From the NCBI GenBank assembly GCA_014904845.1, contig MU119320.1, positions 99,105 to 163,104 of the forward strand: a stretch of DNA of 64,000 nucleotides, written 5' to 3'. The stretch's first letter is position 1. Each line of letters begins with the position of its first letter. Below are positions 41,771 to 54,850 of this stretch, piece by piece. The stretch is from Acephala macrosclerotiorum (lineage: Eukaryota > Ascomycota > Leotiomycetes > Helotiales > Mollisiaceae). A model generated the notes under the pieces. It was not told the origin of the DNA. It searched no databases and saw nothing but the letters and a program-made list of their open reading frames with translations. The position numbers and the translations under genes are program-made.

Positions 41771-42314
41771 AATGAATCTGGGGTAGGTAACTCTGGATGT
41801 TCGGTTTGATGGGTTTAGAATGTACGTTTGTACAGAAAGTCCAGGATGTGTATATGATCGATATGTTCAAGAGATTGGAAGTCGTTTGTATTTTATTTAT
41901 ACATTCCAGCTTGCATTTGCATTTGTCCCACATCCAAGACTGAGGGGGGGCTTGTGACAGCCTAAAAGTACGTCATCTATCTTGCAGACGCTGACAGGGT
42001 TGGGCGGGCACTACGCAAGACAACACACGAGTTTCACAGGGGAGGCGATGCAAGAGGGACAAAATAGAAGAAGCCATATCCAATCCTTTCTTTTACCTGG
42101 GTAAACTTGCATATTCATGGCTCGAGGCATCTTTTAAACCGAAGTGAAGCGTGAAATGGCCCCCTCCATTTCGGATTTTTGATAAGGCGATAAGGCTTCG
42201 CGCTAGACCATGCAAAGCTAGCGCTCCCGCCGAAAAGTCCAGCCTAAAAATATTTCGAGATGAAAATATTCGAGAACATCGATGTTGCTGCAATTGAATC
42301 CGCGACGCTGAGAG
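41771..42314. promoter_or_regulatory. Divergent promoter of inhibitor-like gene and BMS1
   Basis: The two start codons are about 540 bp apart. A G7 tract lies at 41943-41949. No other gene seen. Confidence 0.4.
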
Positions 42315-45300
42315 ATGGAGGATCAATCGAATAGGCCTCATAGGCCGTCGAAAGACAAGAAGAAGCATACTGGAGGTATGAGCGCACCAAATCCTCTTCC
42401 TCAGCGCATGCTAACACTGCCAGACCGCAACCCAAAAGCATTTAGTTTTGCCAACCCAGGACGGCTTGCAAAGACCGCAGCACGATCGCATGATGTTGGT
42501 GTCCCCGAAAATATCTCGAAGCTCACTAACAATTGCAGATAAAAGAAAAACGCCTCCATGTCCCTCAAGTCGATCGCATACCAGAAGAACCACCCCCACG
42601 ACTCGTCACAATCGTTGGACCACCAGGTGTAGGGAAAACCACTCTCCTTAAATCCCTCGTCAAACGATATGCGAAAGAAACCCTCTCCGACCCCCAGGGC
42701 CCTATCACCGTGGTGACCTCGAAAAGACAACGACTCACATTCGTAGAATGTCCAAATGAATTGGAGGCAATGGTGGACATTTCCAAAGTGGCAGATATCG
42801 TGCTTCTGATGATTGATGGAAACTTTGGATTTGAGATGGAGACTATGGAATTTTTGAACATCTTGGCTTCGAGCGGCATGCCTGGAAATGTCTTTGGTAT
42901 TCTCACACATCTGGACCTTTTCCGAAAACCACAAACTCTGAAGGATGCGAAGAAACGATTGAAGAATAGGTTCTGGAGCGAATTGTATCAGGGTGCGCAT
43001 CTGTTCTACCTGTCCGGAGTAATTAATGGGCGATACCCTGACCGCGAGATCCACAACCTCTCGAGGTTTCTGTCTGTGATGAAGAATCCGAGACCGTTGA
43101 TTTGGAGGAATTCTCATCCTTACTCGATCATTGACAGTTTCAGGGATGTTACGCATCCCACAAAGATTGAGGATGATGCAAAATGCGACAGGACGGTCGT
43201 ACTTTCTGGGTATCTGCGCGGGACGAATTTTGCAGCGGAAGGTCAACGAGTACATATTCCTGGACTCGGCGATTACACCGTGTCTGCTATGGAAGCTCTG
43301 CCAGATCCATGTCCAACACCGTACATGGACCAAACTATGGCGAAAGCTACCGGAAAGACTGGTCGGAGGCGGCTGGACGAGAAGGAGAAGAAGCTTCACG
43401 CTCCGATGTCTGACAAGAGCGGGCTGAAAATCGACGGAGACACAATCTGGATCACTCGAGAGAAGGGCTTCAATTTCGACAAGGATGCTGAAGATGCGGA
43501 GCGTGGGGAAGGAGAAGAGTTGATTGTAAGTCTCCAGAACGAGCGAAAGCTTTTAGGAGACACAGTGGACGGCCTACAGTTGTTTGGGGATGGGGATGCC
43601 ATTACGAGGGTGGCTGAGGATGATTTTGGTCGGAAGCAGCCACGTTCTGCTCGATTCGTCGAACGGGACGAGGAATCGGATGACGAGGGCTTCGTTAGTG
43701 GGGAGGAAGAGTATGAGTCTGATGCCGAGGTTGAAATCTCGGAAGAGAAGCTTGGAAAAGCTTTCCGGAAATCAGATGACCGTGTGGATGGAGATATCGC
43801 GTTTGCAGATTCTGATTCAGACCTTGGGTCGATATCAGGCGAAGAGGACGAGGACGAGGAAGTTGGAAGTGACGAAGATTCCGACGGCGATGGAGACACT
43901 CGGTGGAAGGCGAACATGCTGAAAACTGCTGAGAAGCTCCATGGGAAGCGGAGATCCTGCCGAACATCAGACCTCGCCAAATTGATGTACGACGAGTCTT
44001 TCACAGCTGGCGAAGTTCTGCAGAGGTGGCGAGGAGAGGTGGAGGAAGCTGAGGAGGATATTGAAGAGGAGTCTGATGATGAAACGTTCTTCAAGAAATC
44101 TGGACGAGAGACCGCAGACGAGAAGTTTGAGGACAGAGCAATCCCAATTCTGGATTACGATGCGCTGGAAGAGAAGTGGTCCGTTGAAGACAATGTTGAG
44201 GCATTAAGACGCCGATTCGCAACTGCTGATCTACTGGGTGAGAAAAAAGGCGACCATAGTGGGAGCGATGACGGTGAGGGCGAGGACTCTGACGACGAGG
44301 GTGACGGAGCATTTGAGGATCTCGAGACAGGCGAGGAGCACAAGCCAGATGATCTTGAGGCTGAACGAGCAAAGAACGCAAAAAGGAAAGAAGAACTGAA
44401 GATGCGCTTCGAAGAAGAGGACCGAGAAGGTTTCAACAACGACAAGGCGAAAGCTCGACAAGAAACCGGGGAGGATGAAGAGTTTGGTGAGGACGATTGG
44501 TATGACGCCCAGAAAGCACGGATTCAGAAACAGCTGGACATCAACAAAGCAGAGTTTGAACTGTTGGAAGACAGCCAGCGAGTCAATGTTGAAGGGTTCC
44601 GAGCCGGCATGTACGCCAAGATCGTCATCGAAGGAGTTGCTTCCGAATTTGTCATGAAGTTCAATCCACGGATGCCCATCATCGTTGGTGGTCTGTCCGC
44701 CACAGAGGATCGATTTGGGTTCGTTCAAGTCAGAATCAAGCGTCACAGATGGCACAAAAAGATACTCAAGACGAATGATCCCCTCATCTTCTCAATGGGC
44801 TGGAGAAGATTCCAAACAATGCCCGTCTACAGCATCTCCGACTCCCGAGTCCGAAACAGAATGCTCAAATACACACCAGAGCACATGCATTGTTTCGGGA
44901 CCTTCTACGGCCCTCTCATTGCCCCCAACACAGGCTTCTCATGCTACCAGTCTTTCTCCTCCAAGAACCCAGGATTCCGGATCGCCGCCACAGGCACCGT
45001 CCTCAATGTCGACGAAGCTACCGAAATCGTCAAGAAGCTCAAACTGACTGGGGCACCATACAAGATCTTCAAGAACACAGCTTTCATTAGAGATATGTTC
45101 ACGACCGCTGTCGAAATCGCCAAGTTCGAAGGAGCGTCTATCAAAACAGTCTCGGGTGTTCGAGGTCAGATCAAGAAAGCGCTCAGCAAGCCAGAAGGTC
45201 ATTTCAGAGCCACGTTCGAAGACAAGATCCTCATGTCCGATATCGTCTTTTTGCGTGCATGGTACCCAGTCAGGCCGCATCGCTTCTACAATCCTGTTAC

Positions 45301-45778
45301 GAACCTGATAGGGTGGGAAGGTATGCGTCTGACAGGAGAAGTGAGACGGGATGAAGGTCTGCCGACCCCGCAGCAGAAGAACAGTCAGTACAAGCCCGTT
45401 GAAAGAGCTACGAGACATTTCAATCCGTTGAGAGTTCCGAGAGCGCTTGCGGCTGAGTTGCCGTTCAAATCTCAGATTGTGCAGACGAAGAAGCAGTCTA
45501 AAGAGACCTATATGCAGAAACGTGCTGTTGTTTTGGGAGGAGATGAGAAGAAGGCGAGAGATTTGATGCAGAAGGTTATGACGTTGAGGAATGAGAAGGT
45601 TGCGAAAAGGAGAGCAGCGAAGGAGGAGAAGAGGAAGGATTATAGGAAGAAGGTTGAGGAAAACGCGGAGAAGAGAGGCGAGAGGGAGAGGAAGGAGAAG
45701 CAGGAGTATTGGAGGAAGGAGGGGAAGAAGAGGAGGGCCGACACAGATGGTGAAGGGGGTGGAAAAAGAAGGAGGTGA
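42315..45778 (+). CDS. BMS1: Ribosome biogenesis GTPase Bms1
   Basis: Three exons: 42315..42375, 42424..42494, 42539..45778; 1123 residues. A nucleolar GTPase that binds Rcl1 and acts in 40S assembly within the 90S particle (family knowledge). Exon 1 gives the basic SKDKKKHTGG start and exon 2 gives DRNPKAFSFANPGRLAKTAA. The P-loop is GPPGVGKTT, followed by TVVTSKRQRLTF, DIVLLMIDGNFGFEME and THLDLF. The acidic central region runs about 390-680. The C-terminal AARP2CN/DUF663 domain contains RWHKKILKTNDPLIFSMGWR and HCFGTFYGPLIAP, and a basic tail ends KKRRADTDGEGGGKRRR. All splice sites are GT-AG. Intact. Confidence 0.97.
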
Positions 45779-48071
45779 AAATCATGAATTGGAGTTCTGG
45801 GTATGTCACATAACATTGCAGGCGTACTGAATGGATCAATAGTTGTATTCATGCTGGTCCCGAAGTTTGGAAACAGCGAAGGATTTTGCTAACTTGTGTC
45901 ACGCAGTTGCTTACTTGTTGCTCCTTCCATTTGCCGCGGGAGCCATTCTTCAGGCGTTCATTCCTCTGATACCCCCTTCACTTGCTTCTATTGCCTGATA
46001 TCTGCTCTGAGCTCGATGAAAGCTACAAGGTCGTGCCAAGCAGGTGGGAGAATACGAGCCCGTGTACCTGTTCAATCCGACTCTTAAGCCACGCTCAGCA
46101 AGCTCATTACAGAGTAACAAAAAAGGTCGCATGATATATGGGCATGGCTTGAGATATTTTCTGTTCCTACAGAAGTGCACTGATGTTTCTTCGAGACTTG
46201 CACCACCGTTTCTTGCCGGAATCCTTCAGTGGTCGTCGAGGAGGACAAGTTTGAAAGGTAAGGGGGCGATGAGGTTGGGCGACGAGCCGTAGCTGGAAGC
46301 TATCGAGATGTTTTTCTTAATCCTAAATACAATCAAACCAAGGCGACGTATTTACCACCTGTATCTGGTCGTGTGGTGTCGCATCGAGTTCGCTCAGCGA
46401 GCGTGCCAGTTCTCTCAATCGGGACGGCCAACTCCACCAGTTGCAGGTGTAACACGAAAAGCTCTAGCTTGGTCACGCCTCTTGTTTGGACACGCGAATT
46501 CCTTCCGTGAACAGTAAGTTTTCATTCGATCATCTTTACGAACTTGTCTTGAGTATCAGCTGACGATAACCAGTCAGTGTCGTGCGGCTCATTTCACGCA
46601 TCCACGATGAGGAGATGAGTCCCTCATGCGATGGGCTGAGCACAACGAAGAAAGAGAATTTGTGTAGAAAGCAGGAATCAGCCTTGGAGGTGGGAAGATC
46701 CCAATTATCATACCGAAGGCGAAAGACTGAGCTACATAAGGACACTCAAATTCCACAGACTGCTTCTAGTCGCTCATTTTTCAAATTCTCCTGATCAACT
46801 CATAACAAACTTCGACTAACTTATAAATTCTCTCACAACCTCGGCTCTCATTGCCAGTTTCTTCACAACCTCCCAAGCACTTAGTAGCATGCAACGGGCA
46901 CGACCCAAACAAGGGACAAGGCACCGGAAAGTGCATCGGCATGAACATCGCCCTCAGACAGAAGCTCCCCACTCCATGGACGATGAACTGCATGTACAAC
47001 ACCAATAGCGATCCCGGCTTTAATCTCCTCATCTGGAACACGGTCGACTTTCAAGAATGTTCGATCATGTCTCAACAACGACGAACGGATATCAGCGGCG
47101 ACTACAATTGGAATACTCCCAACACGAATCTGATCATGATGATTGGGCCGAGTAGCTCCTCCTGTGTCCTTAGTCTGGGTAATAAAGCCTCTTTGGATGG
47201 ACTACTGGGCCGGGCTCGCTTGGTAATGAAGGGCATGGTATGACTGGCTTTCCGGTAAGTATGGAGTTGGGTTAAGATGGTTGATATCCTCGCTGACTCA
47301 TTCTTGGCTATTTGCTGCCCAGGTATGGCTGCTGGTACTGGTAGACTGGCAAGAACTCTGACAGGAAGTTGGTCGAGCTGGCGAGTGGATGATATCAAGA
47401 TAGGATAGCGGGAACTTGGTAGGAACTCGGGTCGCCGTCGTCTTGAGTTTTGCTGTTTCTGGACTCCCTTTGGCATGGAAACTTTCTGGCATTGCGTCGT
47501 TCGATTATGACAGTCACTCTCAAAGTCTCGATTCAAGCTGTGCTGAAGAGCCTTTAAATGCAATTGGAAATTGTAATTTCCATGAAAGAAGTTAGAGATA
47601 CACGAATAATAATAAAAGGAAATATAAAAGTACACATTGAATAACAGTACTGCAACACGTTTAGACTGAAGTACTATATTAACCTGTCGAGATGTTTTTT
47701 GTCGTGGGTCGAGTGTGGGATGAGATCCATTTCCCCACGCAAACTCGCCGCCACAAATGCGCCCCTTTTCTAACTTCAGAATTCCTTCCTTCTTATTTGC
47801 CACAACATGCGAGTACGATACAACCAATCTCGCTGTCCCCGTTTCCTTCTCCGAGTCGATATCAAGATGTCAACAATATCCAACCAATCCTTCTCCGCCT
47901 TCGGCTTCTTTTAGCCTCGGTAGTTTCGCGGGGCAGCTTGGAAATCAATTGAGCGTCATTCACGTCAACATCGGCATTCCGCTACCGACCATGTATTTGA
48001 ACTTCCATCGCCCAGAGGATTGAGACACAGAAATCAATTGAGTCAATCAATTCTGCCAAGCATCGCCCAAC
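45779..48071. other. 2.3-kb interval with no well-supported gene
   Basis: A possible coding segment lies at 46851-47243 (plus): 130 codons with five to six Cys, including HLVACNGHDPNKGQGTGKC, which could be an exon of a small secreted Cys-containing protein. I find no signal-peptide exon or firm splice sites, so it is left unannotated. A 241-codon frame on the other strand (47102-47827) has low-complexity composition and looks spurious. A weak relative of the island palindrome is at about 46416-46434. Confidence 0.35.
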
Positions 48072-49266
48072 ATGCCGAAAGCAATCACGATGCAGCATAT
48101 CGAAGGTGGGAAGCCTGGCAAGGTGTACTACCCGTGAGCTCCTCCAACATTTACTCTCCTCTATCCCTCGATTGAGATCTCTAGCTAACATCAATGGGTG
48201 TGCAGCCTCAATTTAATCGATGTCCCAACCCCCAAACCCGGCCCCAATGACCTTGTCGTTGAAATCCACGCCGCGGCCCTCAATCACCGCGACTTTTTCC
48301 TCCGCCAACACCTCTACCCCGCCCCCTCCTTCGAGACCCCTATCCTCGCAGACGGCTACGGAGTTGTTACGTCAATTGGCTCTGCGGCCTCGAAATCTTG
48401 GCTCGGAAAGAAAGTCATCTTGACTCCAGGCAGAGGATGGAAGGAGGATCCCCTTGCGCCGGAGACTCCGTACGCGATTTTGGGAGGAACAAAGACGTTC
48501 CCGCTTGGCACATTGCAAGAGGTTCTAGTTGTGGATCAGGATGAGGTCGAGGAGGCTCCCGGTCATTTGAGTCCTGCAGAAGCAGCGGCATTACCATTGA
48601 CTGGTCTTACGGGGTGGAGAGCCTTGGTGACCAAGAGCGGAAATGCAGAGAAAGGGAGGAATATCCTTGTGACAGGCATCGGGGGAGGTGTGGCATTGAA
48701 TGTCTTGCAATTCGGCGTGGGACTTGGCGTCAATATCTATGTCACAAGTGGAAGCCAGGAGAAGCTCGATAAGGCGAAAGCTATGGGAGCCACAGGAGGA
48801 GTAAACTACAAAGATGAGGGCTGGGAGAAGGAATTGAAGAAGCAACTGCCCAAGGACAGGCCATTTCTTGACGCCATAATTGATGGAGCGGGAGGAAATA
48901 TCATTTCGAAGGCTGTGAGACTTCTCAAGGTTCGTTGTCACAATCCATTTATTCTTCCTTTGCTAAAAGAAACAGCCTGGTGGTGTCATCGTCCAATATG
49001 GCATGACTGTCGGCCCGAAGATGGACTGGCTGATGAGCGCTAATCTCAACCATCTCGAACTTCGAGGCGCGACGATGGGTTCCCGAAAGGAGTTCAAAGA
49101 TATGGTCAGGTTTGTCAAAGAGAAGAACATCAAGCCTGTCGTCTCCAGGACAGCCAAAGGGATTAATAATCTCAAGGAGATTGATGGGCTGTTTGAGGAC
49201 ATGAAAAACGGAACCCAGTTTGGGAAGTTGGTCATTGAGTTGGGTGGTACTTCTAGCAAGCTATGA
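48072..49266 (+). CDS. MDR-family zinc-type alcohol dehydrogenase / quinone oxidoreductase-like enzyme
   Basis: Three exons: 48072..48133, 48206..48929, 48976..49266; 358 residues. The GroES-like N-terminal half contains IDVPTPKPGPNDLVVEIHAA, ALNHRDFF and ILADGYGVV. The Rossmann half has TGIGGGVALNVLQFGVGLG for NAD(P) binding and ends with KLVIELGG. The structural-zinc cysteines are missing, as in quinone oxidoreductases and trans-enoyl-reductase-like members. Natural substrate unknown. Intron 2 is short (46 nt) and joins VRLLK to PGGVIVQYGMTVG. Intact. Confidence 0.9.
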
Positions 49267-50383
49267 ATGGGATTTTCTCCACGATGACTGTGCTTGACAT
49301 TGCAGCTGTGTTTTCATTCTCGTCATCGAGGCATTGCAGAATCAGAGGTAGCAACGAATCGGAGTCGATCTGACTGTAATTCCCGTTTGCACATTTTGCT
49401 TGCTCACGAGAACAGAGACGTTATGGCATATTTTTGCGTTTCCCTCGCATGCTGCAGCAACTGGAGTTGTCCTCCCAATCTCTTATTTCGCGCCTTGATA
49501 TGATACGAATGGTCCTAAATATTTTGGCTCCCATTTTCCATTGTATGTAAGACTTACTTTGGTTCTATCACAGGCAAAGGCCATGGTGTGGGTGTAAAGT
49601 GTGTGTTCATGATGTCTGTTCCTGTCTAGCGGCGAGATGAGGATATGTGTCACCCTGGCTGTTAGCTGCATGGAATGTCTCTCGGAATCACCCGGCAGCT
49701 CCCCTTCCGCCCTTTGAGACATGGATCATATACCTGTTGCATTGAAGCATGCTTGTTTTTATCCTCGAGGCAACTAGATCTAAGTTGATGCAGCCGAATC
49801 CTCGTCATCGATATCTCAAGGTTCCAGACCTACCTGCCAATTTTTGGACATCAGGCTTTCAAATTCACGTCCATAGGAAGCATGTTTTTCAACCATAGTT
49901 TCTTTCATTGCGAAACATTAGGCCTATCGTCACCCAGTGTTGACAGTGGGATGATCGCTATCTCATTCGTGATGCCATACTCGGCACACCGGATCTGCGC
50001 TGAGACAGGGGTTTCTTTATTTTCTACCAGTTGCGTTGCTCGTATATGACTGGGGACAAGGTCGCCCTTGCACTCAAGCCACTCCCAACCAGCTGAAAAT
50101 GTCTCTTGCGACGTCATAAACCATGTGATCCCAGCAAAAATTATTGTCAAAAATTCTTGGAGTTGCCAAGTTATTGCCCCGCATTCCAAGCTTGCGCCAC
50201 GACACGACGACGTATGAATCACGCAGCCACAGCACATAAAGACGATGTCCGAATAAAAGAAGGGCGACTGATCTTTCACCATCCCTTCGAGCATCCTCTA
50301 TCCTTGCAATAAACCTCGAACTCTCCGAAGATTATCAAGCAAAGCATTGCAAAATAATATTGACAGTAATACGATAACTCAAC
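49267..50383. other. Intergenic, no supported gene
   Basis: Short open frames on both strands lack domains or intron partners. Nothing else seen. Confidence 0.4.
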
Positions 50384-50987
50384 ATGACCTTCCTCGAAGC
50401 TATCATCCTCCCACTTCGCGTCGTCCAAGCCGTCTTCGCGATCATCGTCCTCGGTGTTCTAGCATACGGTAAGTTGAGAGATCCTCAAACCAATTTTCCA
50501 TTTCACTTGAGCTTTTTCTAACGTGTTTCCAGCTACGAACGACTGGGCCTGGTACTGGTCGCCCTCACAAATCAACTTCCTCATCTTCACCTCTGTCTGG
50601 ACTCTCCTCGCAGTCGCCTACCTGGTCATCGCCCCCCTCAGATTTCAGACTGCAGCTCACAAATATGGTATTCTTGCCGCAGAGTCGATCACGATGCTCT
50701 TCTGGTTCGCAGGGTTCATTGCGCTGGCGGTTTTGTTGACGGATGCGGGATGCAGTGCGCATAGTGGGAGGTATTGGGGTCCGTGTCGGGCTGCCATCGC
50801 TGGTGATGTATTTGCTGCTTTCGAATGGTGAGTCGATATGTGATTGATTGACTTGGGAATAAGTTGACTAATGGGTGATAGGTTGCTATTCTCTGCGTCC
50901 ACGATAGTCGCTGCTCTCTATTGCTGGCGTACTCGCAATGAGCGAAGCGGAAAGCACGACCCTGCAATTGAAGTTCAACACGTCTAA
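50384..50987 (+). CDS. MARVEL-like four-helix membrane protein
   Basis: Three exons: 50384..50468, 50533..50827, 50882..50987; 161 residues. Four hydrophobic segments with short loops: LRVVQAVFAIIVLGVLAY, FLIFTSVWTLLAVAYLVIAP, ITMLFWFAGFIALAVLL, and LLFSASTIVAALYCW. The pattern LPLRVVQAVFAIIVLGVLAY, aromatic residues in the first loop and an AAFEW segment before the last helix is the common fungal MARVEL-type arrangement, found at plasma-membrane and secretory membranes. The cytosolic C-terminal tail is short and charged. Exact role unknown. Confidence 0.85.
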
Positions 50988-51620
50988 GGAGACGACACTA
51001 TTGACGGATACGATGATGGAGTGAGCACTTCATAGTACCCCTTTCCTTCGACTAAGTCCTTTTGAGTGATACCAGATACTCCACAAAAGAAGCGATTCAT
51101 TTCTCCTACAAAAATGTCGGCTCCTTAATACCCATTTCATTCGACTGCCCTTCGCTTCGAAAAATGATACCCTTGGTTTTTCTTTCAGGTCAGCAGGAGT
51201 ATGGCGTTGGCGATATACCAGATTGTGCTTTGAGGCTCAGCGTCTCTAATAGTTGATGGAAAACAATGTAAAGTTTCTTCGTTGGTTTCACACACAAATG
51301 GCTGTTTTTGGTCTTGACCATCTGCCTGGGTTCTTTGAAAACGAATATGAATGCGGTGTCTTAGGAGTCCGAGAGCTCAACTCTTCAAGTTGTTTCGCAG
51401 CCCCTTTCACAAGTTCACCACTGCTCCAGAATAGCATCCGGCCTCGGTGTCGCTTGTGTATTTCTGCCAGTGATATCTCCGGATTTGAAACCAGTTTTTG
51501 GGTCCCATTTCATTGACTTGCACGTGCACGTCATGAATATTTGTTTGTGTTTCATACAATTACATTCATGTAGACTTGAGTGGAGAGGGTTCAATCCTAC
51601 ACCATCCGCGCTTCGGTTCT
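50988..51620. other. Intergenic, no supported gene
   Basis: Between convergent genes. Nothing recognisable. Confidence 0.4.
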
Positions 51621-52456
51621 CTAAGTCGGACTTCCCCGGGAACTGCTAAGCTTGAACTTGTAAGCTTTCGAGAAGGGAACGACAAACGAACTGGCGCCTA
51701 ATTGCTCAAACCCCTTTCTCGCTGCCGCAGCGTCTGCATTGCCGAGAGTAGCTCCTCGAACCTGCAAATATTTGTTAGTGTTCGACCCGTGAAATAATTT
51801 TCAATAGTCTCGCAACCGAGGTGGGACATTGGACTAGGTCTGCTCCACCTCTATCTTCCAGATCATCAATTGGGGAAGACTCACCTCTTTGCTTCCATAT
51901 CCAATCGCTCCGACAAATAGCTTCTCCGCTAAGTTCAAGCTGGTCCCACAAAAGGTATTTACCCCACCATTCCCAATAACAGCATTCACGTACTTCTTCC
52001 AAGCAAGCTGGACTTTGCTCGATTTCTCTTCTTCCTCAACTGAAATCCGAAACACTTCCGCCAACGCAGCCCCGAAGACAGCACTCGGCCCAACATCCGT
52101 TTCGTATAGCTGAGGTTGAGGAGCTGTGATAAGCGGTTGTATTATAGGCCCGAACGCTTTAAACTTATCACCGGCGACGAAGTGGGAGAAATGGTCTGAG
52201 TGTTCCCATTCTGTACTAGTGTTAGTGATTTATAACCGTGGAAAAGTTCAGAGGAAGCACCCAATCCCAGGGCGATCTTCACTGGACTGGCTTCGATGTC
52301 GATCCCGTTCTCGTTGACGATTTCTCCAGAGACTGCCCCCTTCATCCCAGGGGCTGTGGAGACTATTGATGCGAGGTGTTTCATTGCTTCCTGGAAGGCA
52401 TGTTTTGTTGCGTCGCCCTGCTTGACATCTGGAGTAATTATTTCAGTGAAAGGCAT
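51621..52456 (-). CDS. ABM-like (dimeric alpha/beta barrel) protein; last gene before the telomere
   Basis: Three exons: complement(51621..51761, 51885..52210, 52261..52456); 220 residues. It starts MPFTEIITPDVKQGD. Two weakly similar halves fit the antibiotic-biosynthesis-monooxygenase-like fold: KIALGLEWEHSDHFSHFV with FGPIIQPLITAPQPQLYETD in the first, and VRGATLGNADAAAARKGFEQ in the last exon. No catalytic assignment can be made. Intron 1 and 2 junctions (GLEWEHS and KEVRGAT) are consistent with the frame. From here to the telomere, 11.4 kb, I see no intact gene. Confidence 0.75.
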
Positions 52457-52700
52457 AATGGCTCTTGTGAAGTTGAGGTGAACGGTGTGGGGGTGGGTGA
52501 AGCTTAGTGTGGAGGGTATAATTGAAGTGATGGACGGATTCTTGTGAATTGTCTAGATGGGATGGAAAGTCGAAATCTCGAGCTCTACCCCTTATGTGGA
52601 GCCCCTTTTTCGGTGAAAGGTACGGATGCCCGTGCGCTGATTGGTGCGTGCGCCGCTGACTAAGGCACTTTCCGGTGAAAGGGATTTCGGTGAAAGGGCA
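52457..52700. repeat. Junction with triple TTTCGGTGAAAGG direct repeat
   Basis: Copies at 52608-52620, 52670-52683 (TTCCGGTGAAAGGG) and 52685-52698. They mark the change from gene-bearing DNA to AT-rich subtelomeric DNA, with a GC-rich 50-bp segment between the first two. Confidence 0.7.
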
Positions 52701-54659
52701 GAAAAAGCACCTTTTTTAACTTTCTTTAAACGAGTATTCTCTCGCCTTTAAACGCGCTCTCGTTATATTTTCATATAATTCGATTCATAGAGTTGCTATT
52801 TGTTATGTTTGCAAGTTTTGCGTCGTTTTAGGAGCGCGTAGTCAAGAGCGGTACTTGCGAGCGCAGTTACACCGACTCTTGGAGAACGAGCTCAAAGCGA
52901 CCGCAGAGCTTTTTAGTAGTTACGACTTGAAGAGTGTGATCGAGCTAAGAGAGCACAAATCTCGGCCGGAAAACAAGTGTCAAATGATTGAGTATCTGAT
53001 TAGCTACGATAGCGTTTACTGTCTATAGTCGCAGTGCAATTACAGTACTCGCCGTTTTCTCAAAATAAAAAAGCATTGAATTGCTTGTTACAAAATTGAA
53101 ACAAAGTCTCACGAGAGCAATCAATCGTAGAAAGAGTGCAAATTATAGACGTATTTTACTGCGAAGAGTCGTATTGATTACTTTGTAGTAGTGAACAAAA
53201 AAAAAGGCGAGATTAAAAGAACAGTCGAAGGTTTTATGTTATTAATAAAGTCAGAAAAAGAATTATTTGTGAAATTGAAAAAGAATTATAAAGATATAAA
53301 AAAAGACATTGAAAAGCAGATTAGTATCGTTTACGATTTCGAGGATTCTAAGTCGAAAAGAGTTCTATGATTCGAGCGAATAGCGTTTTTATATCATACG
53401 ACTACGCTAAAGAATAAGAAGATTTGGAGCTCGTACAAATTGCTACCGAGAAAAAAGCTTGATGCGAGTAATAAGGATACCGAGAATTCTAGTCTTACTC
53501 GGGTTTTAATTACAATCGAAATTGTCTTGAGAAATACGTATCGACTATACAGCGACATTTCACTAGATTGGAAAATGATACAGTAGCGAATTAATATTTT
53601 GAACGAATTCTATATTGAGACTTCAAGCAAAGTAAATAAATTTCGGTATTTTAAGAACGTATCGATTTTAATCACGTATTTTACTACTATAAAACAGTTG
53701 TTAGTATATTACTATTGCGTAGTGCATCGTAAAAGTAATTATTTTACGCGAATTAAATTAAATCAAATATTGTCCAGAAATATTATTCAATTAATTGCTT
53801 AATAAATTCAAACTATGAACGAGATTATAAAAACATTGGATTTTGAAAATGGAATAAAGATTGAACTAGTTTTTAAACATATTATTCGACGATTTTATTT
53901 AGTTTTAATCTGTTAAATTGTTAGTAGTGTATCGTTTAAATCGTTCGTTTTAAGTTTCTATATTATATTAAATAGAAAAATCCGTGGAAAAAATCGAAGT
54001 TTATAGAAGAAACCGAGGAATTTCAATAGTTATTTATTAGTTTTGACGTGAATTGCTCAATTCGTGATTTTTGACTATGTTTGTTTTTAAAAGTAAAATG
54101 ATAAAAACTAGATTTTTGTTTTTTTCGTTAAAATTTGTAAGAAGTTTTTTTAGTAATTGATTGAGATTTCGTTTGAGTACATTTTGTAATAAAAATTATA
54201 TTTATTTAAAGTTGAAAAAATTGCTATTGTAAAATACTAAGTTCGGTAGTTTTTAAACGAGCAAATAGTAGAATATCGCGGGATAAAATTGCAAATATCG
54301 CAAGTTTTCGATTTAGTAGTTTTTAAATATCAATAAATCTATATTTTATTTTATAATGAGTTTCTATTTTAAGCAAAAGATTTGATTTTAATAAAATCGT
54401 AGAGATTAAAAAACGATCTAAATTTGAAAGATTTTAAAAGCTCGTAGTTTTTTTACTTTAGTAATTTCGAGTTTTTAGAGAGTATTGAGTTTGTTTTCTT
54501 TCGGCGGATTCAAAGAAATACTCAATTGCGAATTATGTTCTTAATTACGATTGAGAATAGAAGTATAACTTTATATTTAAAGATTATAGTTATTTACGAG
54601 ATATATATTTAGAAATTCTTTAAACGAGTTTTAATACTATTTTATATTTTACTCGATTC

Positions 54660-54850
54660 GTTATTGTGAGAACTTAAATTATTGTTGATAATATAATAGA
54701 ACAATACTCAATAGTACTATTTGTTGATCTAAAAAAAGCTGATTATAATCTATACTTAGTACTACAAAAATCAGTAGTAATTTAACGTATACAAAAATAA
54801 TATTCACTTTTTACTAAAAGCGATTAGAGATTTATTGTTTTTATACGTTG
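54660..54850 (+). pseudogene. Reverse-transcriptase relic (motif A)
   Basis: Around 54717-54755 the plus strand encodes LFVDLKKADYNL, which resembles the non-LTR reverse-transcriptase motif LFVDLKKAYDxV with its catalytic Asp. Stops surround it. A heavily mutated retroelement fragment. Confidence 0.45.

Noticed and set aside
46416..46434. Palindrome-like CAATCGGGACGGCCAACTC
   Set aside because: Right arm matches five of seven bases and lies far from the cluster; treated as chance.
47102..47827. 241-codon minus-strand frame
   Set aside because: Low-complexity, mixed hydrophobic and basic stretches with no recognisable domain; it also overlaps a better but still weak plus-strand frame.
53599..53802. 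Short frames in the AT-rich subtelomere
   Set aside because: Random-length open frames in RIP-like DNA without domains.
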